This document shows, one piece after another, positions 18,553 through 25,810 of a DNA stretch of 64,000 nucleotides (its first letter is position 1; the number at the start of each line of letters is the position of its first letter). The notes beneath the pieces are model-generated. The model was not told where the DNA came from. It worked only from the letters and a program-made list of their open reading frames with translations, and searched no databases. Origin of the DNA: an uncultured Alphaproteobacteria bacterium (GTDB lineage Bacteria; Pseudomonadota; Alphaproteobacteria; RF32; CAG-239); assembly GCA_934254585.1 (NCBI GenBank), contig CAKQLF010000004.1, positions 70,017 to 134,016 on the forward strand. Reading direction: 5' to 3'. Both the position numbers and the translations under genes were made by a program.

Positions 18553-19281
18553 ATGTATAGTCAGCGTTTTCAGCAGTTTATAGATATGTGGCGCAAAGAT
18601 TTTGCCATTGAGCGCAGTATGAATGAAAAGGTATGTTTAGACAGGGACGGCAATCCTATCCCGTGGTATACTTATCCGGCGATTGAATATCTGTCGCAGT
18701 TTGACTATAGCCAAAAGAAAATATTTGAGTTTGGTACTGGCTATTCGTCAATGTATTGGGCAAAACGGGCGCAAAAGGTTATAAGCATAGAAGACAAGCC
18801 GGAATGGTACGAAAAGTTTGCCGCCGAATTTAGCGCGCCGAATTGGCAAATGCGCTATTGCGATGAAAAACAAGGCTATGAAGATATGATTTTTGCCGAC
18901 GGCGAAAAATATGATGTGATTGTGGTAGACGGCAAACGCCGCGCCGAATGCGCCGCCAACGCGGTCAAAGCCTTAGCCGACGGCGGTTTGGTAATTTTGG
19001 ACGACAGCGACCGGATTAACACCAGTTTGGAATATTTTAATGCCGTTAAATGTTTGCGAAAGGCAAATTTGCTGCAGGTGGATTTTTATGGCTTCTGCCC
19101 GATGAACAATTATACAAAAACCACGTCGCTGTTTTTTTCCCGTGATTTTGATTTTAAGTCGCAGTATGAAGTGCAGCCGATAAACGGCTGGGGTAATATC
19201 TGGTCTATGAGCCGCAAAGAACGTAAAGGCTTTTTCAAAAAACAAGACTATCCGCTGGCGGAAGAAAAAGAGGATAAATAG
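18553..19281 (+). CDS. Class I SAM-dependent methyltransferase-like protein
   Basis: 242 residues. Motif I IFEFGTGYSSMYWA and the following acidic strand end VISIEDKPEW form a SAM-binding Rossmann pattern. Motif II-like YDVIVVDGKRRAEC and VILDDSDR follow. It resembles FkbM/Methyltransf_24-type enzymes that act on sugars or small molecules. The substrate is unknown. It has an AAGGAG Shine-Dalgarno sequence and no obvious operon partners. It sits at the edge of the accessory membrane-protein island and could modify a surface glycan (weak inference). Confidence 0.8.
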   Translation: MYSQRFQQFIDMWRKDFAIERSMNEKVCLDRDGNPIPWYTYPAIEYLSQFDYSQKKIFEFGTGYSSMYWAKRAQKVISIEDKPEWYEKFAAEFSAPNWQMRYCDEKQGYEDMIFADGEKYDVIVVDGKRRAECAANAVKALADGGLVILDDSDRINTSLEYFNAVKCLRKANLLQVDFYGFCPMNNYTKTTSLFFSRDFDFKSQYEVQPINGWGNIWSMSRKERKGFFKKQDYPLAEEKEDK

Positions 19282-19666
19282 AATCAATTTTATCTGATAT
19301 ATTTACCAATTCTTTTTAACATATTCAAACTCCAAAAACTATATACAACACGGCGCAAAAGGCTATTATCGGCTCAAATGTCCGCATTTTCAAACTAGGG
19401 CGGTGCGGCTTTTGGCCGTGCCCCAGAGAAGATAGGTTGTGACAGCTTTGTTTATTTGCTAATTCAGATATTCAATAGCAAAACCCTTTTTGAAAATAAG
19501 GCGTATATGGTATGCTTTTTTATCAATTCCGCTATTGCAGGCCGCGTTGATTTCCGTTACAACTCTGGAATCATAAAGATTGAGATATTTCATAGAACCA
19601 CACTTTTTTCGTCCTTCGATATGCAAATAGATGAATAAGAAGATGTGTCATTATAAACAAGCTAAT
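19282..19666. other. Intergenic region with decayed sequence
   Basis: 385 bases without a convincing gene. Its left third (19297-19391) is a relic duplicate described separately. A minus-strand frame at 19459-19593 (44 residues, beginning MKYLNLYDSRVV, no Shine-Dalgarno) is too weak to call a gene. The rest holds no feature I can name. Confidence 0.5.
19297..19391 (-). pseudogene. Relic duplicate of the 20494-20580 gene-overlap region
   Basis: About 95 bases align by eye with 20494-20580, the overlap of the 183- and 80-residue membrane-protein genes. Shared blocks are ATATATTTACCAATTCTT, AAACTCCAAA-ACTATATACA and GCAAAAGGC. A 12-base insertion and substitutions break both frames. It looks like the eroded end of a former tandem copy. 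Confidence 0.65.
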
Positions 19667-20008
19667 TTATTGAATGAATACATATAACCAATAAAATGCT
19701 GATAAGAAAATGATTCTTGCAAATACAGGATGATTGCGCATATTGCTCGTGCCGACTAAAAATAAAAGTGCAAATATAATCAGCATTAGTTTAGTTATAG
19801 CCAAATACAGCGGGGAACTAAATTCAAACCAATCTTCGTTATTCCAAATACAATATTGTTTTGGGGAAGGAGATAAATAGAATGACAATAGAATTGCGTA
19901 AAATAAAACATATATAGATATACTCCATTTAAATTTTTTTAATAATCTAAATGTTTCAGAAGTATTTTGTTTTATTGCTTGCGCAAATTTTTTGATTTTT
20001 TCGAGCAT
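19667..20008 (-). CDS. Small membrane protein, unknown
   Basis: 113 residues with three hydrophobic stretches (about 30-47, 70-92 and 98-112) after a basic amphipathic N-terminus (MLEKIKKFAQAIK). No family recognised. It is the last gene of the minus-strand small-membrane-protein run, behind a probable terminator, so it may have its own promoter. The Shine-Dalgarno sequence is weak. Unlike its neighbours it has only one cysteine and lacks the paired-cysteine tail. Confidence 0.6.
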   Translation of the reverse strand: MLEKIKKFAQAIKQNTSETFRLLKKFKWSISIYVLFYAILLSFYLSPSPKQYCIWNNEDWFEFSSPLYLAITKLMLIIFALLFLVGTSNMRNHPVFARIIFLSAFYWLYVFIQ

Positions 20009-20052
20009 TTTATATTTTTTCTTATGGTTGTATTTTAAATAAAAATAGAATA

Positions 20053-20091
20053 ATAAAAATTAAAAGGCAAGAATTTTTTCATTGCCCTTTA
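20053..20091 (-). terminator. Probable terminator after the 70-residue gene
   Basis: Stem AAAGGGCAA / TTGCCTTTT (20062-20070 with 20082-20090, one bulge), followed by a T-rich stretch on the minus strand. Confidence 0.55.
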
Positions 20092-20101
20092 ATTTTTTTA
20101 A

Positions 20102-20314
20102 TCAATCCTGTTTTAGCAGTTCCAGCCAAGTTTGTTGGCAAAACTCTGTGGATTTACCGCTGTCTTTACATTCTTTCATATATTGGTATTTCTGATAGTG
20201 AGGATAAGTAAATAATCCTGCAACAATCAATAGGGCAAGAATACCGATAAGTGTTAAAATAGTGCTGACAACACGGTCGGCTACTTTATCCCATATTTTC
20301 CGTTTGTTTGTCAT
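20102..20314 (-). CDS. Small single-pass membrane protein with C-x3-G-x5-C tail
   Basis: 70 residues: basic N-terminus (MTNKRKIWDK), one membrane helix (about 16-37), then a tail containing ECKDSGKSTEFC, that is C-x3-G-x5-C. The same tail motif occurs in the small proteins at 20332, 21087 and 48363. The orientation rule (positive N-terminus inside) would put the tail in the periplasm, where the two cysteines could form a disulphide. It has an AAGGAG Shine-Dalgarno sequence 7 bases before the ATG. Function unknown. Confidence 0.72.
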   Translation of the reverse strand: MTNKRKIWDKVADRVVSTILTLIGILALLIVAGLFTYPHYQKYQYMKECKDSGKSTEFCQQTWLELLKQD

Positions 20315-20331
20315 CCGGCAGCTCCTTATTG

Positions 20332-20574
20332 CTAAAATAGTCTGTTTTTACAAGATTGTTCGCTCAAACCGGCAGCCATACAGCCAGCAATAAACTGGTC
20401 GTTGCACTTATTGCCATATTCTACATAATAACCAAAACCAAGTCCTATGGCTAGGCCGATAACTATTAAGGAACATAATGAAAGCAATATGTAACCAATA
20501 TATTTACCAATTCTTAAACTCCAAATACTATATACAGTATGGTGCAAAAGGCAATTACCAGACCAAATATCCAT
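20332..20574 (-). CDS. Small single-pass membrane protein with C-x3-G-x5-C tail
   Basis: 80 residues from the ATG at 20574. The first 20 lie inside the overlap with the upstream 183-residue gene, so a later start is possible. One membrane helix (about 27-50) is followed by GNKCNDQFIAGCMAAGLSEQSCKNRLF. This contains the C-x3-G-x5-C motif and ends SCKNR-[LV]-[FY], almost as in the 75/70-residue protein at 21087. Clearly paralogous to it at the tail. Function unknown. Confidence 0.68.
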   Translation of the reverse strand: MDIWSGNCLLHHTVYSIWSLRIGKYIGYILLSLCSLIVIGLAIGLGFGYYVEYGNKCNDQFIAGCMAAGLSEQSCKNRLF

Positions 20575-21065
20575 AGTTCAGCGCGTGACTTTAGATAATT
20601 AGTACCGACGGCAGCTCCCAAAAGCGGTGCGAAAAATAACAACGTTCCTAAAAATGAATTGCCAAACAAGGTTAAATTAAATGCAGTAAATTCTGTTACT
20701 GTCAAAAATAACAAGCAACCCCAATATAAGGCAAACCATATACAAACTTCCGTAATCCGCCAGTGAATAGCCGGATTAAAACCGACAATCAGTCTGCGGA
20801 CATAATCAAACAGTAAGTATAATGCCAAAAAGTAAATATAACCAATCAAAAATTCGGCGGTATAAGCACAAGGCTGCCCATCCCAGAGCCATTGATAAAT
20901 TTGTCCGTCAGTCCACAATTCGTAATCGCATCTTGAGCCTTGATTGTTATCATATAAACCGACTTCCTGAACTTTAGTCATCAGCCAAGATATAAGCATA
21001 AACCATACGGCATAACCGGCCGATTTCCGTGTTATTTGATTAAAGATATTTTTGGCATAAGACAC
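20514..21065 (-). CDS. Multi-pass membrane protein, unknown
   Basis: 183 residues with four or five membrane helices (about 17-33, 68-90, 105-125, 132-150 and 160-182) and one extracytoplasmic loop with two cysteines (GSRCDYELWTD, GQPCAYTAEF). The start is GTG, supported by an AAGGA Shine-Dalgarno sequence 8 bases upstream. No family recognised. It overlaps the next gene by 61 bases, so the island is tightly packed. A decayed partial copy of its 3' end lies at 19297-19391. Confidence 0.68.
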   Translation of the reverse strand: MSYAKNIFNQITRKSAGYAVWFMLISWLMTKVQEVGLYDNNQGSRCDYELWTDGQIYQWLWDGQPCAYTAEFLIGYIYFLALYLLFDYVRRLIVGFNPAIHWRITEVCIWFALYWGCLLFLTVTEFTAFNLTLFGNSFLGTLLFFAPLLGAAVGTNYLKSRAELWIFGLVIAFCTILYIVFGV

Positions 21066-21086
21066 TTTTTGATTCCTTTTTTACAG

Positions 21087-21299
21087 CTAATAAACTCTGT
21101 TTTTGCAAGATTCTTCACTGTTTCCTTGATTTATACATTCTTGAATGATTTTACTATTCTGCTCAAAGTTAATATAATAATCCCAATAGTAAAAAGCTTG
21201 GGCAATCAAAAATGCAATACCGACAAACGCAATTATCCATATAAACAAGCTAATAGAATCGTTTAATATATTTTTCAACAAGTTCATTACAGTCTTCAT
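21087..21299 (-). CDS. Small single-pass membrane protein with C-x3-G-x5-C tail
   Basis: 70 residues from ATG 21299 (a GTG at 21314 would add five). It overlaps the end of the Q/N-rich protein gene by about 50 bases. One membrane helix (about 19-38) precedes a tail with ECINQGNSEESCKNRVY: C-x3-G-x5-C and an SCKNR ending shared with the protein at 20332. An AGGTGG sequence lies about 11 bases before ATG 21299. Co-transcribed with the gene at 21250. Function unknown; a membrane partner of that protein is one option (inference). Confidence 0.68.
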   Translation of the reverse strand: MKTVMNLLKNILNDSISLFIWIIAFVGIAFLIAQAFYYWDYYINFEQNSKIIQECINQGNSEESCKNRVY

Positions 21300-22164
21300 C
21301 AGGATATTTACCACCTAAAAGTCTACCTATTTTATTAGCATACTGATCTCCATTACTACTGTCAAGTGTATTTGAGCCAGTACGCACATCATCCCATTCT
21401 CTCAAATTAGAAACCAATCTTGCGACATCTTCACCTCCTTGCCCATATTGTGACGCATTACAATTTATATAAGCATGCTTAAATTTATCTGTAATCTTTA
21501 ATGGTGATAGTTTGTAAAAATTATTTAATATATTTATAAGGGCTTTAATTGCAGAGAGTTGGTATAAATCAGACTGTTGTATAGGTTGTGTGAATTTACC
21601 TTCTTTATCAACGACATTTTCATACACTTTTTTCCCGTCTTCTTCGCTTTCCCAATACTGAGGTTTAAGATTGTTGTTTTGTTTGGTAACAGATTGTTGC
21701 TGGCTATTATTTACAGCATTCCAGGGTGTTGGTGTCTGATTTTGAATAGTATTTTGCTGAGAGCCAAAACTTGTATTTGTCCCAAAAGTGTTATTTTGCT
21801 GACCAAACGCATCGTTTGGAGTGTTAGCAAAAGTCGTTTGTCTGTTATTGCTTTGAAAGCCAAATCCTTTATTTTCCAGAGTGACAGGCTGAGCAGCTGG
21901 TTGAGTAGCAGGCTGAGGAGCAGGCAGTGGGGTGTCGCCATATAGTTCTCTATAATTGTATTCATCATTTTTATAAAGATAGTTTTGGATTTCGTTAGCA
22001 TACGGATTCGGCGTGTTTTCGGTTGGCACATCAATTTTTTTCATATCCGAAAAATTGCTTGCTCCGCGCGGGTCTAAATAATACCATTCGCTTTCGCCGG
22101 GTTTGCGGTCTGTTCTGTGTATAGGGCGTTTGCCAAAAATAAGTTCTCTCGAAAATTCAGCCAT
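21250..22164 (-). CDS. Q/N-rich protein with C-terminal domain resembling toxin-type DUF6973
   Basis: 304 residues from ATG 22164, which has a GGAGG Shine-Dalgarno sequence 7 bases upstream; the frame stays open further upstream but without support. No signal peptide or membrane segment. The N-terminal 100 residues are hydrophilic, then comes a Pro/Ala run (PAPQPATQPAAQP) and a low-complexity Q/N/T/F region (about 100-190). The last 110 residues form a domain with KFKHAYINCNASQYGQGGEDVA, REWDD and GDQYANKIGRLLG. This is reminiscent of the KHAY, E-x-x-D, and AN-x-x-G pattern at the end of some polymorphic toxins. It heads a run of small membrane proteins. A T4SS substrate or toxin is possible but unproven. 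Confidence 0.72.
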   Translation of the reverse strand: MAEFSRELIFGKRPIHRTDRKPGESEWYYLDPRGASNFSDMKKIDVPTENTPNPYANEIQNYLYKNDEYNYRELYGDTPLPAPQPATQPAAQPVTLENKGFGFQSNNRQTTFANTPNDAFGQQNNTFGTNTSFGSQQNTIQNQTPTPWNAVNNSQQQSVTKQNNNLKPQYWESEEDGKKVYENVVDKEGKFTQPIQQSDLYQLSAIKALINILNNFYKLSPLKITDKFKHAYINCNASQYGQGGEDVARLVSNLREWDDVRTGSNTLDSSNGDQYANKIGRLLGGKYPDEDCNELVEKYIKRFY

Positions 22165-22260
22165 ATTTTTCCTCCTTTGTTTCATTGATTGAATTTTATG
22201 ACTAAACTTTAACAGAAACAAAATGCTTTGAAAATCCGCTATAGCAGGCTAAAATCAGCT

Positions 22261-22557
22261 TTAGCCTGCGAAAGCTTTTTTAAATTCCCGATTATTCTGC
22301 TGTGCCAGCTGCCGCAGTTTATTCTTTTGATTTTGTTTGATATACGGAATTTCAATGTGTTGAGCTTTGTTTTTCAAAAACCATTCCACAAAGCCGTTGG
22401 CTGTTAACTTGCTGCCGCTATGCAGAACTCGCAAATATTTTTCTTGCTGTATTTTCTTAAAATATTCACGGAACGGAGGAGCATATTTTTTATCGCGTTC
22501 TTTGCTTTTTCTTCGCGCTTCGTTCTTCTGTAGTTTTTTCTTTACAAAATAAAATTG
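22261..22557 (-). pseudogene. Orphan frame preceded by ATG-TAG, possible inactivated small gene
   Basis: 98 codons are open on the minus strand, with a basic, protein-like composition (KNEARRKSKERDKKYAPPF, then GSKLTANGFVEWFLKNKAQ). There is no ATG, GTG or TTG until residue 42. Directly upstream, in frame, are ATG (22561-22563) and then a stop TAG (22558-22560), as if a CAG or AAG second codon had mutated to a stop. No family recognised. It could be a pseudogene, or a gene using a rare start codon. Confidence 0.45.
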
Positions 22558-22669
22558 CTACATTAAACTAAAAAACAGGCCGACGATAGTCTGCCGAGGG
22601 CATCGAAAACCCTTTTATAGCGATAGTCGTTATGCATAGCGACTTAAATTTTGTTATGCCGATTTTCTG

Positions 22670-22782
22670 TTCATTGGACGGATGTCGGCTAAATAAGGCT
22701 GTGTGCTGAATAAGCCGAGCCGTTTATCGCTATACGGTTTTCGAACATCCGCCCGCTTCTGACAGCGGGTTTTTGTTTTTTT
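22670..22782 (+). promoter_or_regulatory. Attenuator-like structured leader before prepilin gene
   Basis: A long stem pairs GGACGGATGT (22676-22685) with ACATCCGCCC (22745-22754), enclosing smaller hairpins. The last CCC (22752-22754) is also the 5' arm of a strong terminator hairpin CCCGCT/AGCGGG (22752-22757 with 22764-22769) followed by TTTTTGTTTTTTT. The two structures are mutually exclusive in part. The prepilin Shine-Dalgarno sequence follows directly (22783), so transcription into the gene must pass this terminator. Confidence 0.55.
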
Positions 22783-22798
22783 AAGGAGATTCGAAAAT

Positions 22799-23635
22799 AT
22801 GTATAAGTTAGAAAATGTGATAACCTTTCGCAAGTTCAACATTGTTAATGGCCTCTTTTTTAATGTCATTCGCGGGCATCTCTTTAATGTCATTCGCGGG
22901 CACCTCTTTAATGTCATTCGCGGGCACAGACCCGCGAATCTAGATTGCCGGATCACGTCCGGCAATGACAGTAGAACGGAGGGGATCACGTCCGGCAATG
23001 ATTATAGAGCTGTGCAGTACGGAAGAAGTATGATAGAAATGCTCGGTGTTCTCGCCATAATCGCCGTTCTCTCCGTCGGCGGTATTGCTGGCTATTCTAA
23101 AGCAATGGAAAAGTGGAAAGTTAATAAGGCAATAGGAGAATACAGTTATTTAATTCAGGGAATGTTAGAACACTTAGATGAATTGAGAATATCTGAAACC
23201 GCGGCCCAACTGCCCTTAATTGATATTGTTAAAGCACTTGAATTAGTTCCGGAAACTTACAAAAGATATGATTATAGCTTAATATCGGATCCTTACAACA
23301 ATTATCTTCATATATTCTCATCATCAAAAAAAGTTTATATAAGCATAAAAATGGGAGAAACAACCCAAAATACAGATGGCTCGTATAGTTCTGCCGGATT
23401 TTCTACGGATTTTTGTATGGCTTTATTTGATAACATAGCAAAACCATTGCACTATGCTTTATATGAAGCTCACGTTTATAGGACTAATGCCTCCAGTCTT
23501 AAATTTTATGGTGACAGGTATTGTACTGACAGTGTAAAATGTCTTAGAGATACCACTTTAAAAGATATCTATGATACCTGTAAATCTTGCGACAAGAAAA
23601 ATGCAGCCTGTGACGTTACTTTGGGTTTTGATTAG
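22799..23635 (+). CDS. Prepilin-like protein with repeat-encoded leader (copy 1)
   Basis: 278 residues. ATG 22799 has an AAGGAG Shine-Dalgarno sequence 10 bases upstream, so translation should begin before the palindromic repeats. The first 75 residues are encoded largely by repeats (NVIRGHLF three times, then RPANLD, then TSGND). Next comes a type IV prepilin-like signature GRSMIEMLGVLAIIAVLSVGGIAGYSKAM, with Gly at -1, Glu at +5 and a hydrophobic helix. The remaining 170 residues are variable, with paired cysteines near the end (CKSCDKKNAAC). Prepilin peptidase would remove the leader. The helix is nearly identical to those of the genes at 35559 and 43308, while the head domains differ. A major or minor pilin or pseudopilin is likely. 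Confidence 0.8.
   Translation: MYKLENVITFRKFNIVNGLFFNVIRGHLFNVIRGHLFNVIRGHRPANLDCRITSGNDSRTEGITSGNDYRAVQYGRSMIEMLGVLAIIAVLSVGGIAGYSKAMEKWKVNKAIGEYSYLIQGMLEHLDELRISETAAQLPLIDIVKALELVPETYKRYDYSLISDPYNNYLHIFSSSKKVYISIKMGETTQNTDGSYSSAGFSTDFCMALFDNIAKPLHYALYEAHVYRTNASSLKFYGDRYCTDSVKCLRDTTLKDIYDTCKSCDKKNAACDVTLGFD
22862..22933 (+). repeat. Three tandem 24-bp repeats (8 codons)
   Basis: Units start at 22862, 22886 and 22910. Each encodes NVIRGHLF or a close variant in the prepilin frame. The third unit runs into the 57-bp palindromic element. The period is a multiple of three, so copy-number change would keep the frame. Confidence 0.85.
22913..22969 (+). repeat. 57-bp palindromic element, copy 1
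   Basis: Outer inverted ends GTCATT/AATGAC flank two hairpins joined by a TCTAGA centre: CGCGGG/CCCGCG and TGCCGGA/TCCGGCA. Same length and design as 36261-36317 and 43428-43484. A partial second copy of the right half follows at 22983-23001. Confidence 0.9.
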
Positions 23636-23657
23636 ACACTTTGTATTTAAATAAATC

Positions 23658-24656
23658 TTATCCTATTCGCTGAATTATTTTTTGAGCAATATCCAGATAA
23701 GCTTGGCTATACGGGCTGTTTGGCGCGGAAACCACAATCGGCGTGCCTTTATCGGCGTTTTGACGGATTGCCATATCCAATGGAATTTCTCCTAAAAAAG
23801 TTTCGCCCATTTTTTCAGCTGTCTGTTTAGCTCCCTCGTGTCCGAAAATATCTGAACGAGCTCCGCAGCACGGGCAAATAAAATAGCTCATATTCTCAAT
23901 AATTCCCAAAATCGGCGTACCGGTTTTCTTGAACATATTCACGCCTTTGATGGCGTCTATCAGCGCAATATCTTGCGGAGTGGAAACAATAACTACGCCG
24001 TCCATATTCACGCGCTGTGATAAGGTTATTTGAATGTCGCCCGTTCCCGGTGGCATATCAATGACCATAACATCAATTTCGCCCCAGTTGGTCTGTTTCA
24101 TAAGTTGTTCCAACGCACCGCTGATTTTTACGCCACGCCAAATTATGGGGGTGTCGCGATTGATTAAAGAGCCGATGGAAATGGATTTTATGTTATATGT
24201 TTCAAACGGATTAAAAGTTTGTCCGTCATCAGAAAGCAGGGGCTGTCCTTCATATCCTAGCATTGTCGGAATAGACGGACCATAAATGTCGGCATCGACC
24301 AAGGCCACTTTTTTCCCTTTATGCGCCAAGGCTAAAGCAAGGTTTACGGCTGTAGTCGACTTGCCGACGCCACCTTTGCCCGAGGCGACGCCGATAATTT
24401 TTTTTATTGTCGGAAGTTGCCATTTCTCAATAGCGTTGGTGCCGAGATTAACGTTTTTATCTTCCACAAACACAATGGATATTTTTTTATCCGGTAAAGC
24501 GGTGGCGAGAGCTTGCTTCAATTTTACGGTTTTCTCAGCATCTTCTGCCAAATCTTTAAACTCCAGAATCAAGCGGTTGCCAATTTCTTTCAGATTTGCT
24601 AAGTTTTCAATCGGATAAAATTGTTGACATATTTTTTTGATTTTTTCCGGTGTCAT
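23658..24656 (-). CDS. mrp: Mrp/ApbC-family Fe-S cluster carrier ATPase
   Basis: 332 residues from the ATG at 24656, chosen because GGAG lies 7 bases upstream; two further in-frame ATGs lie 5' of it. An N-terminal MIP18-like (DUF59) domain covers about 1-85. The deviant Walker A is VASGKGGVGKSTT, and the C-terminal CPCC supplies the CxxC-type cluster ligands (FICPCCGARSDIFG). Mrp proteins bind and transfer 4Fe-4S clusters to apoproteins. Divergent from hflK. Confidence 0.94.
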   Translation of the reverse strand: MTPEKIKKICQQFYPIENLANLKEIGNRLILEFKDLAEDAEKTVKLKQALATALPDKKISIVFVEDKNVNLGTNAIEKWQLPTIKKIIGVASGKGGVGKSTTAVNLALALAHKGKKVALVDADIYGPSIPTMLGYEGQPLLSDDGQTFNPFETYNIKSISIGSLINRDTPIIWRGVKISGALEQLMKQTNWGEIDVMVIDMPPGTGDIQITLSQRVNMDGVVIVSTPQDIALIDAIKGVNMFKKTGTPILGIIENMSYFICPCCGARSDIFGHEGAKQTAEKMGETFLGEIPLDMAIRQNADKGTPIVVSAPNSPYSQAYLDIAQKIIQRIG

Positions 24657-24756
24657 TATTATCTCCATAATGTGGATATTCATTGTTCATTAATTGTTTT
24701 TATCTAATATGTAGGTTATCTTATTGCAAGAATTATTTAAAATAAAAGGAAAAACA

Positions 24757-25785
24757 ATGGTAAAAAAAATAAATCCTTGGGATAACGGTGGTGAAGAAGA
24801 CGGTTGGTCCTTAGGCGGTGAAATGTTTAAGAAAAAGAAAATTGTTGATTTTAGTAAAATTGCCAATATGCAAGGTTCAAAAAACAACTTTGGCGGTTAT
24901 TTCAAATATGGTTTGATGTTTTTAACCGCCGCTTGGCTGGCTTCGGGGTTTTATCAGGTGCAACCAAGCGAACAAGGCGTGGTTTTGCGTTTTGGTCGCT
25001 ATGTGGATACAACCGACGCCGGTTTGCACTATCATTTGCCGTATCCGATTGAAGATGTGATAAAAGTAAATGTGACGCAAGAACGTAGTATAAATCTCGG
25101 TTCGGCTGAAAATCGCGACTATCGTAATAATGCGTTTACGGAAAGTCATATGCTTACCGGAGATGAAAATATTGTGGATATAAATTTGACTATTGTTTGG
25201 AAAATTAAAGACGCTAAGGACTATTTGTTTAGTATGCGCAGTCCTGATGCAACGGTGAGCGTGGCGGCACAGTCCGTGTTGCGGGAAATTGTCGGTCAAT
25301 CGGAAATGCAACCGATTATTACCGGTGACCGCGGCAAAGTTGAAGATGAAACCAAAGATGAATTGCAACGGGTTTTAGACGAATTCGGGGCCGGAATCCA
25401 AATTGTGCGCGTAAAACTACAGAAAGCCGACCCGCCGAGAGAAGTTGTTGATGCTTTTAATGAAGTACAACGCGCTAAAGCGGATATGGAGCGTTTCAAA
25501 AACGAGGCAGAGGCTTATCGTAACGAGGTTTTGCCAAAGGCACGCGGTAAGGCGGCGCAAATTTTGCAAGATGCTGAGGCGTATAAGGCGACAATGATTA
25601 ACAAGGCGCAAGGTGAGGCCGATAGATTCGCTTCGGTTTATGCCGCTTACAAGGCCGGAAAAGAAGTGACAGTCAAAAAAATGTATTTGGAAGCTTTGGA
25701 AGATGTTTTGCAAAAATCAAACAAAGTAATTGTTGATCCGTCGCAAAAAGGCAATCTGTTGCCTGTTTTACAGCTGAATAACTAG
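24757..25785 (+). CDS. hflK: FtsH protease modulator HflK
   Basis: 342 residues from ATG 24757, which has AAGGA 8 bases upstream. A short Gly-rich cytoplasmic N-terminus (NPWDNGGEEDGW) and membrane helix (about 49-67) precede a SPFH/band 7 domain (QPSEQGVVLRFGRYV onward) and a coiled coil (about 230-300). HflK and HflC form a cage-like complex around FtsH in the inner membrane and regulate its proteolysis. Followed by hflC after 25 bases. Confidence 0.96.
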   Translation: MVKKINPWDNGGEEDGWSLGGEMFKKKKIVDFSKIANMQGSKNNFGGYFKYGLMFLTAAWLASGFYQVQPSEQGVVLRFGRYVDTTDAGLHYHLPYPIEDVIKVNVTQERSINLGSAENRDYRNNAFTESHMLTGDENIVDINLTIVWKIKDAKDYLFSMRSPDATVSVAAQSVLREIVGQSEMQPIITGDRGKVEDETKDELQRVLDEFGAGIQIVRVKLQKADPPREVVDAFNEVQRAKADMERFKNEAEAYRNEVLPKARGKAAQILQDAEAYKATMINKAQGEADRFASVYAAYKAGKEVTVKKMYLEALEDVLQKSNKVIVDPSQKGNLLPVLQLNN

Positions 25786-25810
25786 CAAACGCAAACAAAG
25801 GATTAAGAAA

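Noticed and set aside
19459..19593. 44-residue minus-strand gene (MKYLNLYDSRVV start)
   Set aside because: Composition is plausible, but it is short, without a Shine-Dalgarno sequence or recognised family, and lies in a decaying region; not enough to call a gene.
22367..22552. Plus-strand frame of 61 residues
   Set aside because: Antisense to the more protein-like minus-strand frame at 22261-22557, with no Shine-Dalgarno sequence.
22862..22933. CRISPR array
   Set aside because: The 24-bp units are directly tandem without spacers, lie in a coding frame, and no cas genes are present.
22654..22998. Minus-strand frame across the palindromic repeats
   Set aside because: It is the antisense reading of the repeats (repeated CPRMTLKR units) and has no independent support.
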